From assembly GCF_900107125.1 (NCBI RefSeq), contig NZ_FNOU01000001.1:62001-126000 (forward strand): 64,000 nucleotides of DNA. Reading direction: 5' to 3'. A program made the translations under genes and the position numbers. The DNA is from Eubacterium barkeri (lineage in GTDB: Bacteria > Bacillota > Clostridia > Eubacteriales > Eubacteriaceae). Shown one piece after another: positions 1 through 8,685 of this stretch. Position 1 is the stretch's first letter. Each line of letters opens with the position of its first letter. The notes beneath the pieces were generated by a model. It did no database searches. It saw only the letters and a program-made list of their open reading frames with translations, and had not been told where the DNA came from.

Positions 1-29
1 CAACCCAAAGTTTATTTTTTTGAAGATGA

Positions 30-3000
30 TTATTCATAGTAATGATTGATCATATCCTTAGCTTCTTGGCAAATGCGCTCCAACTCGGGATAGAGTCGCA
101 TCTTTGTGAAGCCCATCCGGGCTAGGGCGATTTGCATTTGCACGATATTATCTTTGCTGATTGTAATCTTGTACAGGAAAGGCTCGCAATCAAGGTTATA
201 GGTGCTGGTGAATTGAAGGTATCGGTTGTGAATTTCATTGAGCGAAGCCCACTTATAGCGTTCGATTGCCCTGAGGTTTGGGGTGTTGTCATATAAGGTT
301 GTCAGGTCGAATGCGGTGAAGGTACCGAATTGTGCTTTGATCCGTGCGTTGCTTAGAGATGTCAAACTAGCCACTGGAAAGCTGTCGGATAAATCTTTAA
401 TGTAGCTTTTGATAGTCGCACATGACGAGCAGGAACGGCCGCTGGTGACTTTTATTTTGTCACATCCTTTGTTAAGGATGGGATAGCATTCTGGAAAAAC
501 CTCTTGGTAGTGGTCATTGGATAAATCGACAATGGGGTAGGTGTCTAATTCTTTACGGTAGAGGGTATAGTGTTTTTTTAGGGCGGCTTCCGTGAATATG
601 TTTTTTGCACAAAGTTTTTTCAGGATTGCCCGTACTTTGTTCATTCGCTCTGGATTAAGGAGGTAGACGGCTTTATTGTTTTGTAGGTTGGAGTATTCCA
701 TTTCTTTTTTTGACATCTCATTCTGTTCAGGATGAAGGGCGAAGTATAATGCAATCATGGCATTTTCGGACCAGTCCAGTAAATGGGTGGGTAATCCGTA
801 ATGTTGCATACACACGGCGATATCAACACTGTTTAAGGCATTACTCCCTGCTAGTTCGATGGAAGTGAGGCCATGGTGTCGGAAGAGATCATAATATCCC
901 AGAATCTGCGCACGAGGCAACATTTTATAGTTCTCGTTTCGAAATAAACTGGGCAATAAATTGTAATTATCTTTACTTTCACCCCGATACCAGATCGGGG
1001 TGTTTTTACCGGGATCGGTGGTCGCACCAATTTGTTTGGCACCGAAACTGACAGCGTTAATGTATTCCTGAATATTTCGCACAGTCATCCTAGCGGTGTG
1101 GGGAGGTGCGGATGTGCTTGGTATAGTGTGAAGGAGTAATGATTGTGCTTCGGTTATACGGGTATCGTAATAATCTGAGTCGTATAGCAGGAATTGGTTA
1201 ATAAAGGCCATATTTACTGTGAATGCCTCTTGGGAGGGTGATAGCGTGTCATTCCAGGGCTTGTTCAGTAATGTTAGGGTGTGGAGTTTATTACATTCAG
1301 TTTTTCCTGCATTGCTCATATGTTTTTTATGGTCGTTGATACTCAGAAGGTCGAATAGGCAGTCCTCTAAGGTGATGGTGCCGCATTGCCATTCTAGTGC
1401 GAGATAGCGGGAGAGATGATTCCTGAAATATAAGAGGAATTCATTTGCATAGTTTCTAGCGTAGACTGTTTTGTATTCTTTGTTCCGTATGAGGTCATCT
1501 ACGGTGATTTCATCAAAAAAGTCCAACAAACCCTGCCCGTCCAACATTGACGATTTACGGTAATAAATCGTGCTGATTAACCCGAATCTGAGCATGCTGG
1601 AGTCTTTGATGAAAATTTCATTTACATCCAGTTTGACATTAATATCAAAATACAGCTGAAAGATATAATAGAGGTAATCTGCATACTTATTGATGTTAAG
1701 GGCATTGATCATAAAGAAATCGCAGGCAGCTTCCTTACCCTCAAAGGCATAGAAGTCAAATAGCATTTCCAGATGGTCAAAATTAATAATTCCTCTAATT
1801 TGCCCAAAAATTTGTTTAAAATTTTTCAGTTTATTTTGTGCCATGAGACCTTTGAAGAGCTGGCTATATGTAACAGTGTAGGCGGATCTGTCTTTATCTG
1901 GAATGTTTGTTGGATCAAAGTGAAGGGTGCCGGTTTTCATAACACTTTGAATGTATTGTTCGAGGAGGAGCACACACCAATCGAAGGAATTACCATCCCG
2001 GATCGGTTCTCGAAGTAACTGGTCTTTAAGGAGTTCATTTAAATTGGCAAAGGTGAGTTTGTGTAGGTTATGGCTTTTGGTGGACTCTATGAAGGAATGG
2101 AATACATCATTTTCAATAGAGGTACCAATGCCTTGTCCATCTAAACGGCAGAGGTGTTCGATGATTTGGCTGGAGTGAATTTCCAACCAATTGTTGATAT
2201 CCGTACCATCACCTAATACCTCTGCCAAAGATGTATAGTCCTGTGGTGTGAAGTTCTTCAGCAGATTTGTGAAAAATGCTTTTAGGACCTCCCTTAACCA
2301 TAGGGCTAGACACATTTTAGCGTACTGTATATTCCGGATTTTTCGATCTACGGGTGCGATATAGTGGAATACCTCGTGAAATAAATAAACAGTATATTTA
2401 GGGATATCAGTCAGAGCGGCATAAGGCAGCATGAATTGGATGATTTTTTTACTTTTAACATCGGATGCATTACCATATGCACGGGTTTTAATCTTGGGGG
2501 TGTACTCAAAACTGACCACTGGTACCAGTTTGGATTGTTCTGTATTGCTGTAGCGGTGGAATGAGTAGCCGATGTTCATAATGCAGCGAATAATACCGTA
2601 GTAGGTTTTTAATACCTTGTTAAAGGAGCCGGTATACCTCAAGTTTGTTGCGGAGATCTCAAAGAACATCCGATTGGCCTGATTCACATGGACATAAGTC
2701 TGTCGGATGGCATTGATTAAATCTTCCATGGTGGCATAAAGATTCTGATCTCCAGAGGAATCCAGGCTCTGGATAATGTCGATAAAAGCGAGGATTTGTG
2801 AATGGAGGTCGTCCTTCCATGAATCACTGAAAATACTGTACATGTTCTTAGAGTAATCGTGGAAAAGGGTCCAAATCAACTTGCTTAAATGTGGGGTATG
2901 TTTAAAAACGGACAGCATCTGGCTGCCCTCGGTAATCTGTTTAAGATTATTACAGACTTGCTTTACTTTCCGGTCGATGGAGGCTTTAGTCTCGTCTGTG

Positions 3001-3995
3001 TATTTGGTTGGTAATATTTTTGGATGATAGTGATTGGCTATATAATGGTCGTAGAGGTCCTGGAAATCTTTGCTGGGGTAGAGCCAGTTGGTTCGCGATT
3101 GGTACACATGCTTCTGATATTCTGAGTTGCGTATATTGAGTGGAGAATCTGAGAAATCAAAGAGGGCATGCATGGTTTCTGACTGATTCTGATTGATGAA
3201 TATTCGGAAGTCAAATTTACCCAAAATTGTCATTATGGTGTTGTCACATTTTTGACCGTTGTTCGTGATAATATCATGGATTTTTCTAACGAATGCGCTG
3301 TTGTTTTCTTTAGGATTTAGGGTAAGGGAAATGCTGATGTGCGAATCAAATAAGGCCTGTTTTTTGATTTCGGCAAAATTGTTGACGATATATGATGTGG
3401 TAGAGTCAATAAAGGGAATCTGATTAGTGTGACTATAGCTACGGATAAAATCGACAGCATAAAGCAGGCAGCGGATAGAATCGCTTGAAGTAATGAGAAC
3501 TAAATCTTCAGAGCCCAACGAACCGAAGATATTAAATGCAAGGTCGCTGTATGAGGCTGTTTCGGATTGCTGGGTCATCATATTCCGCCATTGCGTGAGT
3601 GCATTGCAGATTTCAATGGAAGTGTTATGGAGGTGCTCTTCATAATCAGTAAAATTGGGTTTGAGATTGAATTTGATGGGTGAGACACAGAGGAATTGTG
3701 CAGATTTGGACTCTGCACGGGCAAACCCGTGAAGGGGCTGGTCGGAGATCGTTAGGTGATTGTGGTGTCCCCCCTGTTTGATTAGCTTGTACAGGTACAT
3801 ACTTTGTACGCTGCCATGAAATTCCTGGTTGGAACTATCAGGCTGGAGGAAGAAGTCCTTAAAATCAGTCACATGCTTTATTTGGAAAAAATCATAGTGC
3901 ATCCATGCAATAGTAGACTCTTGGATACCAAGATCTGAGTCGAAATCTTCCATCATTGGTTTTTTTAACAAATTGATAATATATCCATCCCGCAT
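30..3995 (-). CDS. Large FRG-domain protein with HExxH motif, unknown function
   Basis: Protein of 1321 residues. The C-terminal part has the hallmarks of the FRG domain (pfam08867, function not established): WYRGES near residue 1002 and GLPTHLLDW near 1067-1075. A CxxC pair (C1189, C1192) follows. The middle contains HEVFH (540-544) in a hydrophobic helix-like stretch, the pattern of zincin metallopeptidases; the third zinc ligand is not identified. The first 500 residues resemble nothing I recognise. No signal peptide or membrane segment is evident, so it is probably cytoplasmic. The start is supported by GGGGAG a few bases upstream. The gene is visibly more AT-rich than the pyr operon next door, which suggests acquisition. 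FRG proteins are often seen among accessory and defence-type genes, but a defence role here is inference. FRG call firm; protease call tentative. Confidence 0.7.
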   Translation of the reverse strand: MRDGYIINLLKKPMMEDFDSDLGIQESTIAWMHYDFFQIKHVTDFKDFFLQPDSSNQEFHGSVQSMYLYKLIKQGGHHNHLTISDQPLHGFARAESKSAQFLCVSPIKFNLKPNFTDYEEHLHNTSIEICNALTQWRNMMTQQSETASYSDLAFNIFGSLGSEDLVLITSSDSIRCLLYAVDFIRSYSHTNQIPFIDSTTSYIVNNFAEIKKQALFDSHISISLTLNPKENNSAFVRKIHDIITNNGQKCDNTIMTILGKFDFRIFINQNQSETMHALFDFSDSPLNIRNSEYQKHVYQSRTNWLYPSKDFQDLYDHYIANHYHPKILPTKYTDETKASIDRKVKQVCNNLKQITEGSQMLSVFKHTPHLSKLIWTLFHDYSKNMYSIFSDSWKDDLHSQILAFIDIIQSLDSSGDQNLYATMEDLINAIRQTYVHVNQANRMFFEISATNLRYTGSFNKVLKTYYGIIRCIMNIGYSFHRYSNTEQSKLVPVVSFEYTPKIKTRAYGNASDVKSKKIIQFMLPYAALTDIPKYTVYLFHEVFHYIAPVDRKIRNIQYAKMCLALWLREVLKAFFTNLLKNFTPQDYTSLAEVLGDGTDINNWLEIHSSQIIEHLCRLDGQGIGTSIENDVFHSFIESTKSHNLHKLTFANLNELLKDQLLREPIRDGNSFDWCVLLLEQYIQSVMKTGTLHFDPTNIPDKDRSAYTVTYSQLFKGLMAQNKLKNFKQIFGQIRGIINFDHLEMLFDFYAFEGKEAACDFFMINALNINKYADYLYYIFQLYFDINVKLDVNEIFIKDSSMLRFGLISTIYYRKSSMLDGQGLLDFFDEITVDDLIRNKEYKTVYARNYANEFLLYFRNHLSRYLALEWQCGTITLEDCLFDLLSINDHKKHMSNAGKTECNKLHTLTLLNKPWNDTLSPSQEAFTVNMAFINQFLLYDSDYYDTRITEAQSLLLHTIPSTSAPPHTARMTVRNIQEYINAVSFGAKQIGATTDPGKNTPIWYRGESKDNYNLLPSLFRNENYKMLPRAQILGYYDLFRHHGLTSIELAGSNALNSVDIAVCMQHYGLPTHLLDWSENAMIALYFALHPEQNEMSKKEMEYSNLQNNKAVYLLNPERMNKVRAILKKLCAKNIFTEAALKKHYTLYRKELDTYPIVDLSNDHYQEVFPECYPILNKGCDKIKVTSGRSCSSCATIKSYIKDLSDSFPVASLTSLSNARIKAQFGTFTAFDLTTLYDNTPNLRAIERYKWASLNEIHNRYLQFTSTYNLDCEPFLYKITISKDNIVQMQIALARMGFTKMRLYPELERICQEAKDMINHYYE

Positions 3996-4014
3996 CGTTT
4001 TCTCCCCTTATTTT

Positions 4015-4043
4015 AAAAAACCCCCCATGTGATGATAGGGGGG
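4015..4043 (-). terminator. Intrinsic terminator between small ORF and FRG gene
   Basis: Read on the minus strand, six C, an 11-base loop and six G form a GC-only stem followed directly by six T. It lies 10 bases after the small ORF (4053-4262) and about 20 bases before the start codon of the FRG gene, so it either ends the small ORF transcript or attenuates read-through into the FRG gene. Confidence 0.75.
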
Positions 4044-4052
4044 TGAGTGCTT

Positions 4053-4262
4053 TTAAAGGAAAAGGTCTTCTTCCATTTTACAAAGCATGCCATAATCGAT
4101 CTGAATATCGGCACCGATGTCCAGGCACCGGGGTTTTTTCTTTGTGGGATAACCACTGTTCGATATAGTTTGCATCATATCAAAGGATACTTTGTTCCCA
4201 GGAATGTCATAATCAAACATTGAATTTTCAATTATTCCACTGGTAGAAGCTCTTAAGTTCAT
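4053..4262 (-). CDS. Small hypothetical protein, possibly a gene remnant
   Basis: A 69-codon ORF with no recognised domain. It is followed at once by a strong terminator on the same strand and preceded at about 4385 by an extended -10 promoter, which argues that something here is transcribed. No good ribosome site precedes the ATG at 4262. A second ATG ten bases upstream opens another frame that stops after 14 codons, so a short leader peptide or a frameshifted remnant is also possible. It lies upstream of the FRG gene on the same strand and could be a small partner of it; that is inference. Confidence 0.3.
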   Translation of the reverse strand: MNLRASTSGIIENSMFDYDIPGNKVSFDMMQTISNSGYPTKKKPRCLDIGADIQIDYGMLCKMEEDLFL

Positions 4263-4540
4263 GGTTTTTCATGTTATCTGTTTTAATGCAACAGAATCCT
4301 TTCTTTATAGGTAATGGTGATTAACCTTACGTCCTTTAGAAATTACTTTGTTGTCATGGGTACTGAATCTATTTATACCGATATATTATAGCATAATAAT
4401 AAGGAGAAAGCTATAGCGATTTACAAAATATTTGTGATGCTATTTTTATGGTTAAGTAGAAATAATCTTTATGATATCATTATACCGTGAATTGAAAGGG
4501 ATTACCAGTGAAAACAATATCAGACTCTGATGCTTTTTAT
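4263..4540. other. AT-rich intergenic region
   Basis: Spacer between the minus-strand small ORF and the plus-strand pyr promoter. Apart from the extended -10 element at 4385-4393 I see no ORF with a ribosome site, no RNA gene and no clear repeat. Its AT-richness matches the FRG gene rather than the pyr operon. Confidence 0.5.
4385..4393 (-). promoter_or_regulatory. Extended -10 promoter for small ORF/FRG gene
   Basis: Minus strand reads TGCTATAAT, an extended -10 element; no good -35 is present. It would drive the small ORF and, past the terminator, the FRG gene. Confidence 0.35.
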
Positions 4541-4569
4541 TTGACATTTTCATGGATTTGACGTATCAT
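4541..4569 (+). promoter_or_regulatory. Promoter of the pyr operon
   Basis: TTGACA (4541-4546), 17-base spacer, TATCAT (4564-4569). Transcription would start near 4576, giving a leader of about 60 bases before pyrB. Confidence 0.75.
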
Positions 4570-4588
4570 TTTCACAAGAAAACACAAT

Positions 4589-4617
4589 GGGGTTAGTGGG
4601 GCCCACCGGTCCCTTTT
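4589..4617 (+). promoter_or_regulatory. Possible attenuator hairpin in pyr leader
   Basis: GGGG, then GTGG facing CCAC, then CCC and TTTT: an interrupted GC-rich hairpin ending in four T, placed between the promoter and the pyrB ribosome site (GAAGGAGG, 4623-4630). It may terminate transcription early or react to pyrimidine level. The inner loop is tight and the T-run short, so this is weak. No typical PyrR-binding loop was recognised. Confidence 0.3.
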
Positions 4618-4635
4618 GAATTGAAGGAGGATAGA

Positions 4636-5553
4636 ATGCTCAAAGGTAGACATTTGATCGAACCAGGAGATTTTACAATTGAAGAACTAGAGTCTATTTT
4701 TGGACTGGCTGATAAGATCATTGCAAATCAGGAGGAATATATTGATTGCTGCAAGGGAAAATTATTAGCCAGTCTTTTTTACGAACCGTCCACCCGGACC
4801 CGGTTCAGTTTTGAATCCGCCATGCTGCGTTTAGGCGGTAAGATTATCGGATTTGACAACCCGGCTAATTCGTCGGTTTCCAAGGGGGAAACCATTGCGG
4901 ATACCATTCGCACGGTATCCTGTTATGCCGATATCGGAGTAATCCGTCATCCCCGGGAGGGGACGGCTAAGCTGGTGTCCAAGGCGGTGCCGGAGATGCC
5001 CATCATTAATGCCGGGGACGGGGGGCATGAACACCCTACCCAAACCCTGACGGATCTCCTGACCATCCGTCACGAAAAGGGAACCTGTGATGGCCATGTG
5101 GTCGGGGTTTGCGGGGACCTGCTATTTGGGCGGACCATCCATTCCCTGGTCAAGACCCTGGCCCGTTACAAAGATGTGAAATTTGTCTTTATCTCCCCTA
5201 AGGAGTTAAAGATGCCGGAGTATTTCCTCTCCATGCTGGAGCCTGGCAGTTATGTGGAGACGGACAATCTGGATGCCGTCATCGGGGATCTGGATATTCT
5301 GTATATGTCCCGGGTCCAGCGGGAGCGCTTTGTCAATGAGGAAGAATACCTGCGGTTAAAGGATGTGTACATCCTGGATAAAAAGAAGATGCGCCACGCC
5401 AAAGAGGATATGATCGTCATGCACCCCCTGCCCCGGGTCAATGAGATTGCGGTGGATGTGGATGCGGATCCCCGGGCCGTGTATTTCAAACAGGCAAAAT
5501 ACGGGATGTATGTGCGCATGGCATTGATTTCAAAACTACTGGGGGTGGCATAA
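4636..5553 (+). CDS. pyrB: Aspartate carbamoyltransferase catalytic subunit
   Basis: Catalyses carbamoyl phosphate + L-aspartate to N-carbamoyl-aspartate, the committed step of UMP synthesis, in the cytoplasm. The carbamoyl-phosphate motif STRTR is at residues 52-56 in the context [15 protein letters not shown], and HPLPR occurs near residue 262. Length 305 is normal for catalytic chains. An upstream in-frame TTG at 4621 is rejected because GAAGGAGG sits immediately before the ATG at 4636. It is the first gene of a tightly packed pyr operon; the adjacent pyrI implies a class B type holoenzyme with regulatory chains. Confidence 0.97.
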   Translation: MLKGRHLIEPGDFTIEELESIFGLADKIIANQEEYIDCCKGKLLASLFYEPSTRTRFSFESAMLRLGGKIIGFDNPANSSVSKGETIADTIRTVSCYADIGVIRHPREGTAKLVSKAVPEMPIINAGDGGHEHPTQTLTDLLTIRHEKGTCDGHVVGVCGDLLFGRTIHSLVKTLARYKDVKFVFISPKELKMPEYFLSMLEPGSYVETDNLDAVIGDLDILYMSRVQRERFVNEEEYLRLKDVYILDKKKMRHAKEDMIVMHPLPRVNEIAVDVDADPRAVYFKQAKYGMYVRMALISKLLGVA

Positions 5554-5988
5554 ATGATTAATGTATCGGAGCTGAAGGAAGGCATCGTCATCGACCATAT
5601 CGAGGCGGGGCACGGTTTTAAAATCTATCAGGAGCTGCACCTGGACCAACTGGAATACCCGGTGGTGCTGCTGAACAATATCCCCAGTCATAAGATGGGG
5701 AAGAAGGATATGTTAAAAATCGAGACCGACCTGGATCTGGATATGGATGTCCTGGGACTCATCGATCCCAATGTCACCGTGAATATCGTGCGCAATGGGG
5801 AGCTGGTGGAAAAAATCAGTCTGACCCTTCCCAAAGAGGTGGAGGGGATTATGACCTGTAAAAATCCCCGGTGTATTACCCAATATGAAAAGGTCGGAAA
5901 AATCCGCTTTTATTTAGAAAATGAGGAAGAACGGATCTATCGTTGCGAATACTGCGACGCCTATACCACGTTCATCGAAAAGGAGTAA
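5554..5988 (+). CDS. pyrI: Aspartate carbamoyltransferase regulatory subunit
   Basis: Allosteric chain that binds nucleotides (typically ATP, CTP, UTP) through its N-terminal domain and docks to PyrB through a C-terminal zinc domain. The four zinc cysteines are visible: C102, C107, C131 and C134 (CKNPRC and CEYC). Length 144 is typical. The ATG follows the pyrB stop with no gap, so translation is probably coupled; a GGGGGTGG stretch at the end of pyrB may serve as the ribosome site. Confidence 0.96.
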   Translation: MINVSELKEGIVIDHIEAGHGFKIYQELHLDQLEYPVVLLNNIPSHKMGKKDMLKIETDLDLDMDVLGLIDPNVTVNIVRNGELVEKISLTLPKEVEGIMTCKNPRCITQYEKVGKIRFYLENEEERIYRCEYCDAYTTFIEKE

Positions 5989-5991
5989 GCC

Positions 5992-7164
5992 ATGAGAACG
6001 CTCATTAGCAATGTAACCATCGTCGATGCTGAAGGCATCCGGGTGGGCAAGGTTATGATTGAGGATGACAAGATCAAGAAGGTCTACAAGGAAAACGGAC
6101 GGGTCCAGGCGGCCCACGATGTGGAAATTGACGGTCGGGGCAAGGTGCTGATGCCAGGCTTTATCGACATGCACAGCCACCTCCGGGACCCGGGGCTTAC
6201 CCAGAAGGAAGATTTTAACACCGGCCTGGCTGCTGCGGTCAAGGGCGGCTTTACCACGGTGGTGGCCATGGCCAACACCCGGCCAGTGATGGATAACGCT
6301 CCGCTGATGGCTGAGACCCTGGATCGGGCGGCAGCGGTGGGTCTTGCAGATGTCATCCAGGTGGCAGCGGTCACTGAGGGCTTTGGCACCGAAAAAACCG
6401 TGAATTTCAAGGCCCTCCGGGAACTGACCCCCATCTTCTCCAACGATGGTTACAATGTGGATGACGGGGCCATTATGAAAAAGGCTCTCAATGCCTCTAA
6501 AAAGTACAATTTTATTTTGGCCACCCACTGCGAGCCGGAAACGGAGACGGTACAGCGGGATATCGAGCTGCTCCGGGCCACTAAAGGGGCGCATCTCCAT
6601 GTGTGCCATATCAGCAAAAAGGCAACCCTGGAGGCCATTATGGCGGCCAAGGCCGATGGGCTGGATATCACCTGTGAGGTCACGCCCCACCATCTCTATG
6701 CCTCAGCCTTAGAATACCGGGTTCACCCACCCTTTAGAAGCTGGGGGGATCGCCGGGCCCTCATTGAAGGGGCTCTGAATGGGGATATTGATATCTGCGG
6801 CACGGACCATGCCCCCCACACCGATGCTGATAAGATTGCCGGAGCCCCGGGGATCAATAATTTTGAAACGGCCTTTGCCATGTATCACACGGTCTTTAAG
6901 GGGGCGGGTATTCCCATTACCCGCCTGAGCGAGATGATGAGTGCGGCTCCGGCGGCCCGGTTGGGGTTAAAAGCCGGCTTGGTAAAGGAGAAATACCCGG
7001 CGGATTTGGTGCTGGTGGACCTGGAGGACAGCTGGAAGGTAGACCCTAAGGCCTTTGTTTCCAAAAGCCATAACACCCCCTTTGTGGGGGAACGGCTGAC
7101 GGGCCGGGTATTACTCACATTTAAAGGAGGTAAAATCGTCTATGATCATGGACCGATTATATAA
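5992..7164 (+). CDS. pyrC: Dihydroorotase
   Basis: Zinc amidohydrolase that cyclises carbamoyl-aspartate to dihydroorotate. The metal-binding HxH of the family is at H61/H63 in DMHSHLRDPG; further signatures are the FSNDGYNV loop and CGTDHAPHT towards the C terminus. At 390 residues it is slightly short for a class I (PyrC of Bacillus type) enzyme but covers the full barrel. Good ribosome site AAAAGGAG; three bases after pyrI. Its end overlaps pyrF by 23 bases. Confidence 0.95.
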   Translation: MRTLISNVTIVDAEGIRVGKVMIEDDKIKKVYKENGRVQAAHDVEIDGRGKVLMPGFIDMHSHLRDPGLTQKEDFNTGLAAAVKGGFTTVVAMANTRPVMDNAPLMAETLDRAAAVGLADVIQVAAVTEGFGTEKTVNFKALRELTPIFSNDGYNVDDGAIMKKALNASKKYNFILATHCEPETETVQRDIELLRATKGAHLHVCHISKKATLEAIMAAKADGLDITCEVTPHHLYASALEYRVHPPFRSWGDRRALIEGALNGDIDICGTDHAPHTDADKIAGAPGINNFETAFAMYHTVFKGAGIPITRLSEMMSAAPAARLGLKAGLVKEKYPADLVLVDLEDSWKVDPKAFVSKSHNTPFVGERLTGRVLLTFKGGKIVYDHGPII

Positions 7165-7996
7165 GGATGCACTGGAAAGCCCCGTCTGCGTGGGGCTGGA
7201 CACCACCCCCGCTTTTTTACCAGGATACCTGGTGGATAAGGACTGGAGCACGGGTGAGAAGATTACAGAATTCAATAAGCGCATTGTGGAGGCCACGGCG
7301 GATTTAGCGGGCTGCTACAAGATGCAGGTGGCTTGTTACGAGGCTCTGGGTCTGGATGGCATGAAGGCCTACGCCGAAACCGTGAAAACCGTCCGGGCTG
7401 CTGGCAAGATTGCCATTGGGGACTGTAAGCGGGGGGATATCAGCTCCACGGCCACCCAGTACGCCAAGGGGCACTTCGAAGGGGATTTTGAGGTGGATAT
7501 CCTTACGGTGAATGCCTACATGGGTGAGGATGCCATTTCACCCTATTACCCCTATCTAAAGGATAAGGAAAAGGGCCTCTTCGTCCTGCTCCACACCTCC
7601 AACCCCAGCTCCCGGGATTTCCAGGAACGGGTGCTGGATGATGGCAAAAAGCTGTACGAAGCCGTGGGGGACCAGATTACCGCCTGGGGTCAGGATTTTA
7701 TTGGAGAATCCGGATACTCTGCCATTGGAGCAGTGGTAGGCCTGACCTTCCCCGAGGAATTTGAAGCACTCCAGGATCAGTGCCCTTCCACCTTCTTTTT
7801 GGTGCCGGGCTACGGTGCCCAGGGGGGGACAGGTAAGGATATCGCCAATATCTTTAAAAAATCCCGCTGTGCTGTCATTAATTCCTCCCGGGGGATTATC
7901 GGGGGCCACCAAGGCAAAACCGAGGGCCCGGATTTTGTGGATTACATCCGGGAAAAAACGGCTCTGATGAAGGAGGATATACTGAAGTGGCTGTAA
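7142..7996 (+). CDS. pyrF: Orotidine 5'-phosphate decarboxylase
   Basis: Decarboxylates OMP to UMP, the last step of the pathway. The catalytic lysine is K96 in GDCKRGDI. The 284-residue length and the context YKMQVACYEALG place it in the longer group 2 family rather than the short Bacillus-type PyrF. The start at 7142 is preceded by AAAGGAGG inside pyrC; a second ATG two codons later is less well spaced. It overlaps pyrC upstream and pyrK downstream, a sign of translational coupling. Confidence 0.95.
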   Translation: MIMDRLYKDALESPVCVGLDTTPAFLPGYLVDKDWSTGEKITEFNKRIVEATADLAGCYKMQVACYEALGLDGMKAYAETVKTVRAAGKIAIGDCKRGDISSTATQYAKGHFEGDFEVDILTVNAYMGEDAISPYYPYLKDKEKGLFVLLHTSNPSSRDFQERVLDDGKKLYEAVGDQITAWGQDFIGESGYSAIGAVVGLTFPEEFEALQDQCPSTFFLVPGYGAQGGTGKDIANIFKKSRCAVINSSRGIIGGHQGKTEGPDFVDYIREKTALMKEDILKWL

Positions 7997-8685
7997 TTAT
8001 AACCAACCGCAGTCTGGCTGACGGTATTTATATGATGGAAGTGGCCTGGGAGGGCGTGGTGTCCCCTGGCCAGTTCTTTATGGTGCGGGCCTGGGAAACG
8101 GACCCGCTGCTGAGCCGCCCCATCTCCGTCCACGATTATCAGGATGGGGTAGTGACTTTCTTATACCAGGTGGTGGGCAAGGGCACCGCTATCCTCTCCG
8201 GCATGGAGCCCAAAAACGCCATTCAGCTGGAAGGCCCCTACGGCAATGGTTTTCCAGCGGTGGAGTCCCCTCTGGTAGCGGTGGGCGGTGGCATTGGCAT
8301 CGCACCGCTGTACTATGCCTGCCGGCAGTTTAAAGAAGCCAATCCCAAGAAAAAGCTTCGGGTGTACCTGGGCTTTTCAAGCGAAGCCTATCGGGTAGAG
8401 GCCTTTGATGCCATCGCCGACGAGGTGGTGGTGGATGTGGGGGGGATCATTACCACTCAGGTGGAGGCCAAACGGGGTGAGACCTTTATTACCTGTGGCC
8501 CCCGGGTGATGATGGATGCCCTGTGCCAGGCGGTGCCGGAAAAGAACCCGGTATACCTCTCCCTGGAAGCCCGGATGGCCTGTGGCATGGGGGCCTGTTT
8601 GGGCTGCTCCATTAAAACCGTCGAAGGAAACAAAAAAGTTTGTAAAGATGGTCCAGTCTTTCCCCGGGAGGTGCTTGGGCGATGA
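7987..8685 (+). CDS. pyrK: Dihydroorotate dehydrogenase B, electron-transfer subunit
   Basis: FAD and [2Fe-2S] protein that lets the PyrD catalytic subunit pass electrons to NAD+. The N-terminal half is a ferredoxin-reductase-like FAD domain with the glycine-rich VAVGGGIGIAPLYYA motif. The cluster ligands are C199, C204, C207 and C219 in CGMGACLGC and the following VCKDGPVF. GTG start with AAGGAGG 12 bases upstream, overlapping pyrF by 10 bases; its last bases overlap pyrD (ATGA type). Confidence 0.95.
   Translation: MAVIITNRSLADGIYMMEVAWEGVVSPGQFFMVRAWETDPLLSRPISVHDYQDGVVTFLYQVVGKGTAILSGMEPKNAIQLEGPYGNGFPAVESPLVAVGGGIGIAPLYYACRQFKEANPKKKLRVYLGFSSEAYRVEAFDAIADEVVVDVGGIITTQVEAKRGETFITCGPRVMMDALCQAVPEKNPVYLSLEARMACGMGACLGCSIKTVEGNKKVCKDGPVFPREVLGR

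Noticed and set aside
4621-4635. TTG at 4621 as the pyrB start
   Set aside because: The ribosome site GAAGGAGG lies just after it and serves the ATG at 4636.
5914-6693. 259-codon ORF opposite pyrC
   Set aside because: Antisense shadow of a clear enzyme gene with no start signal.
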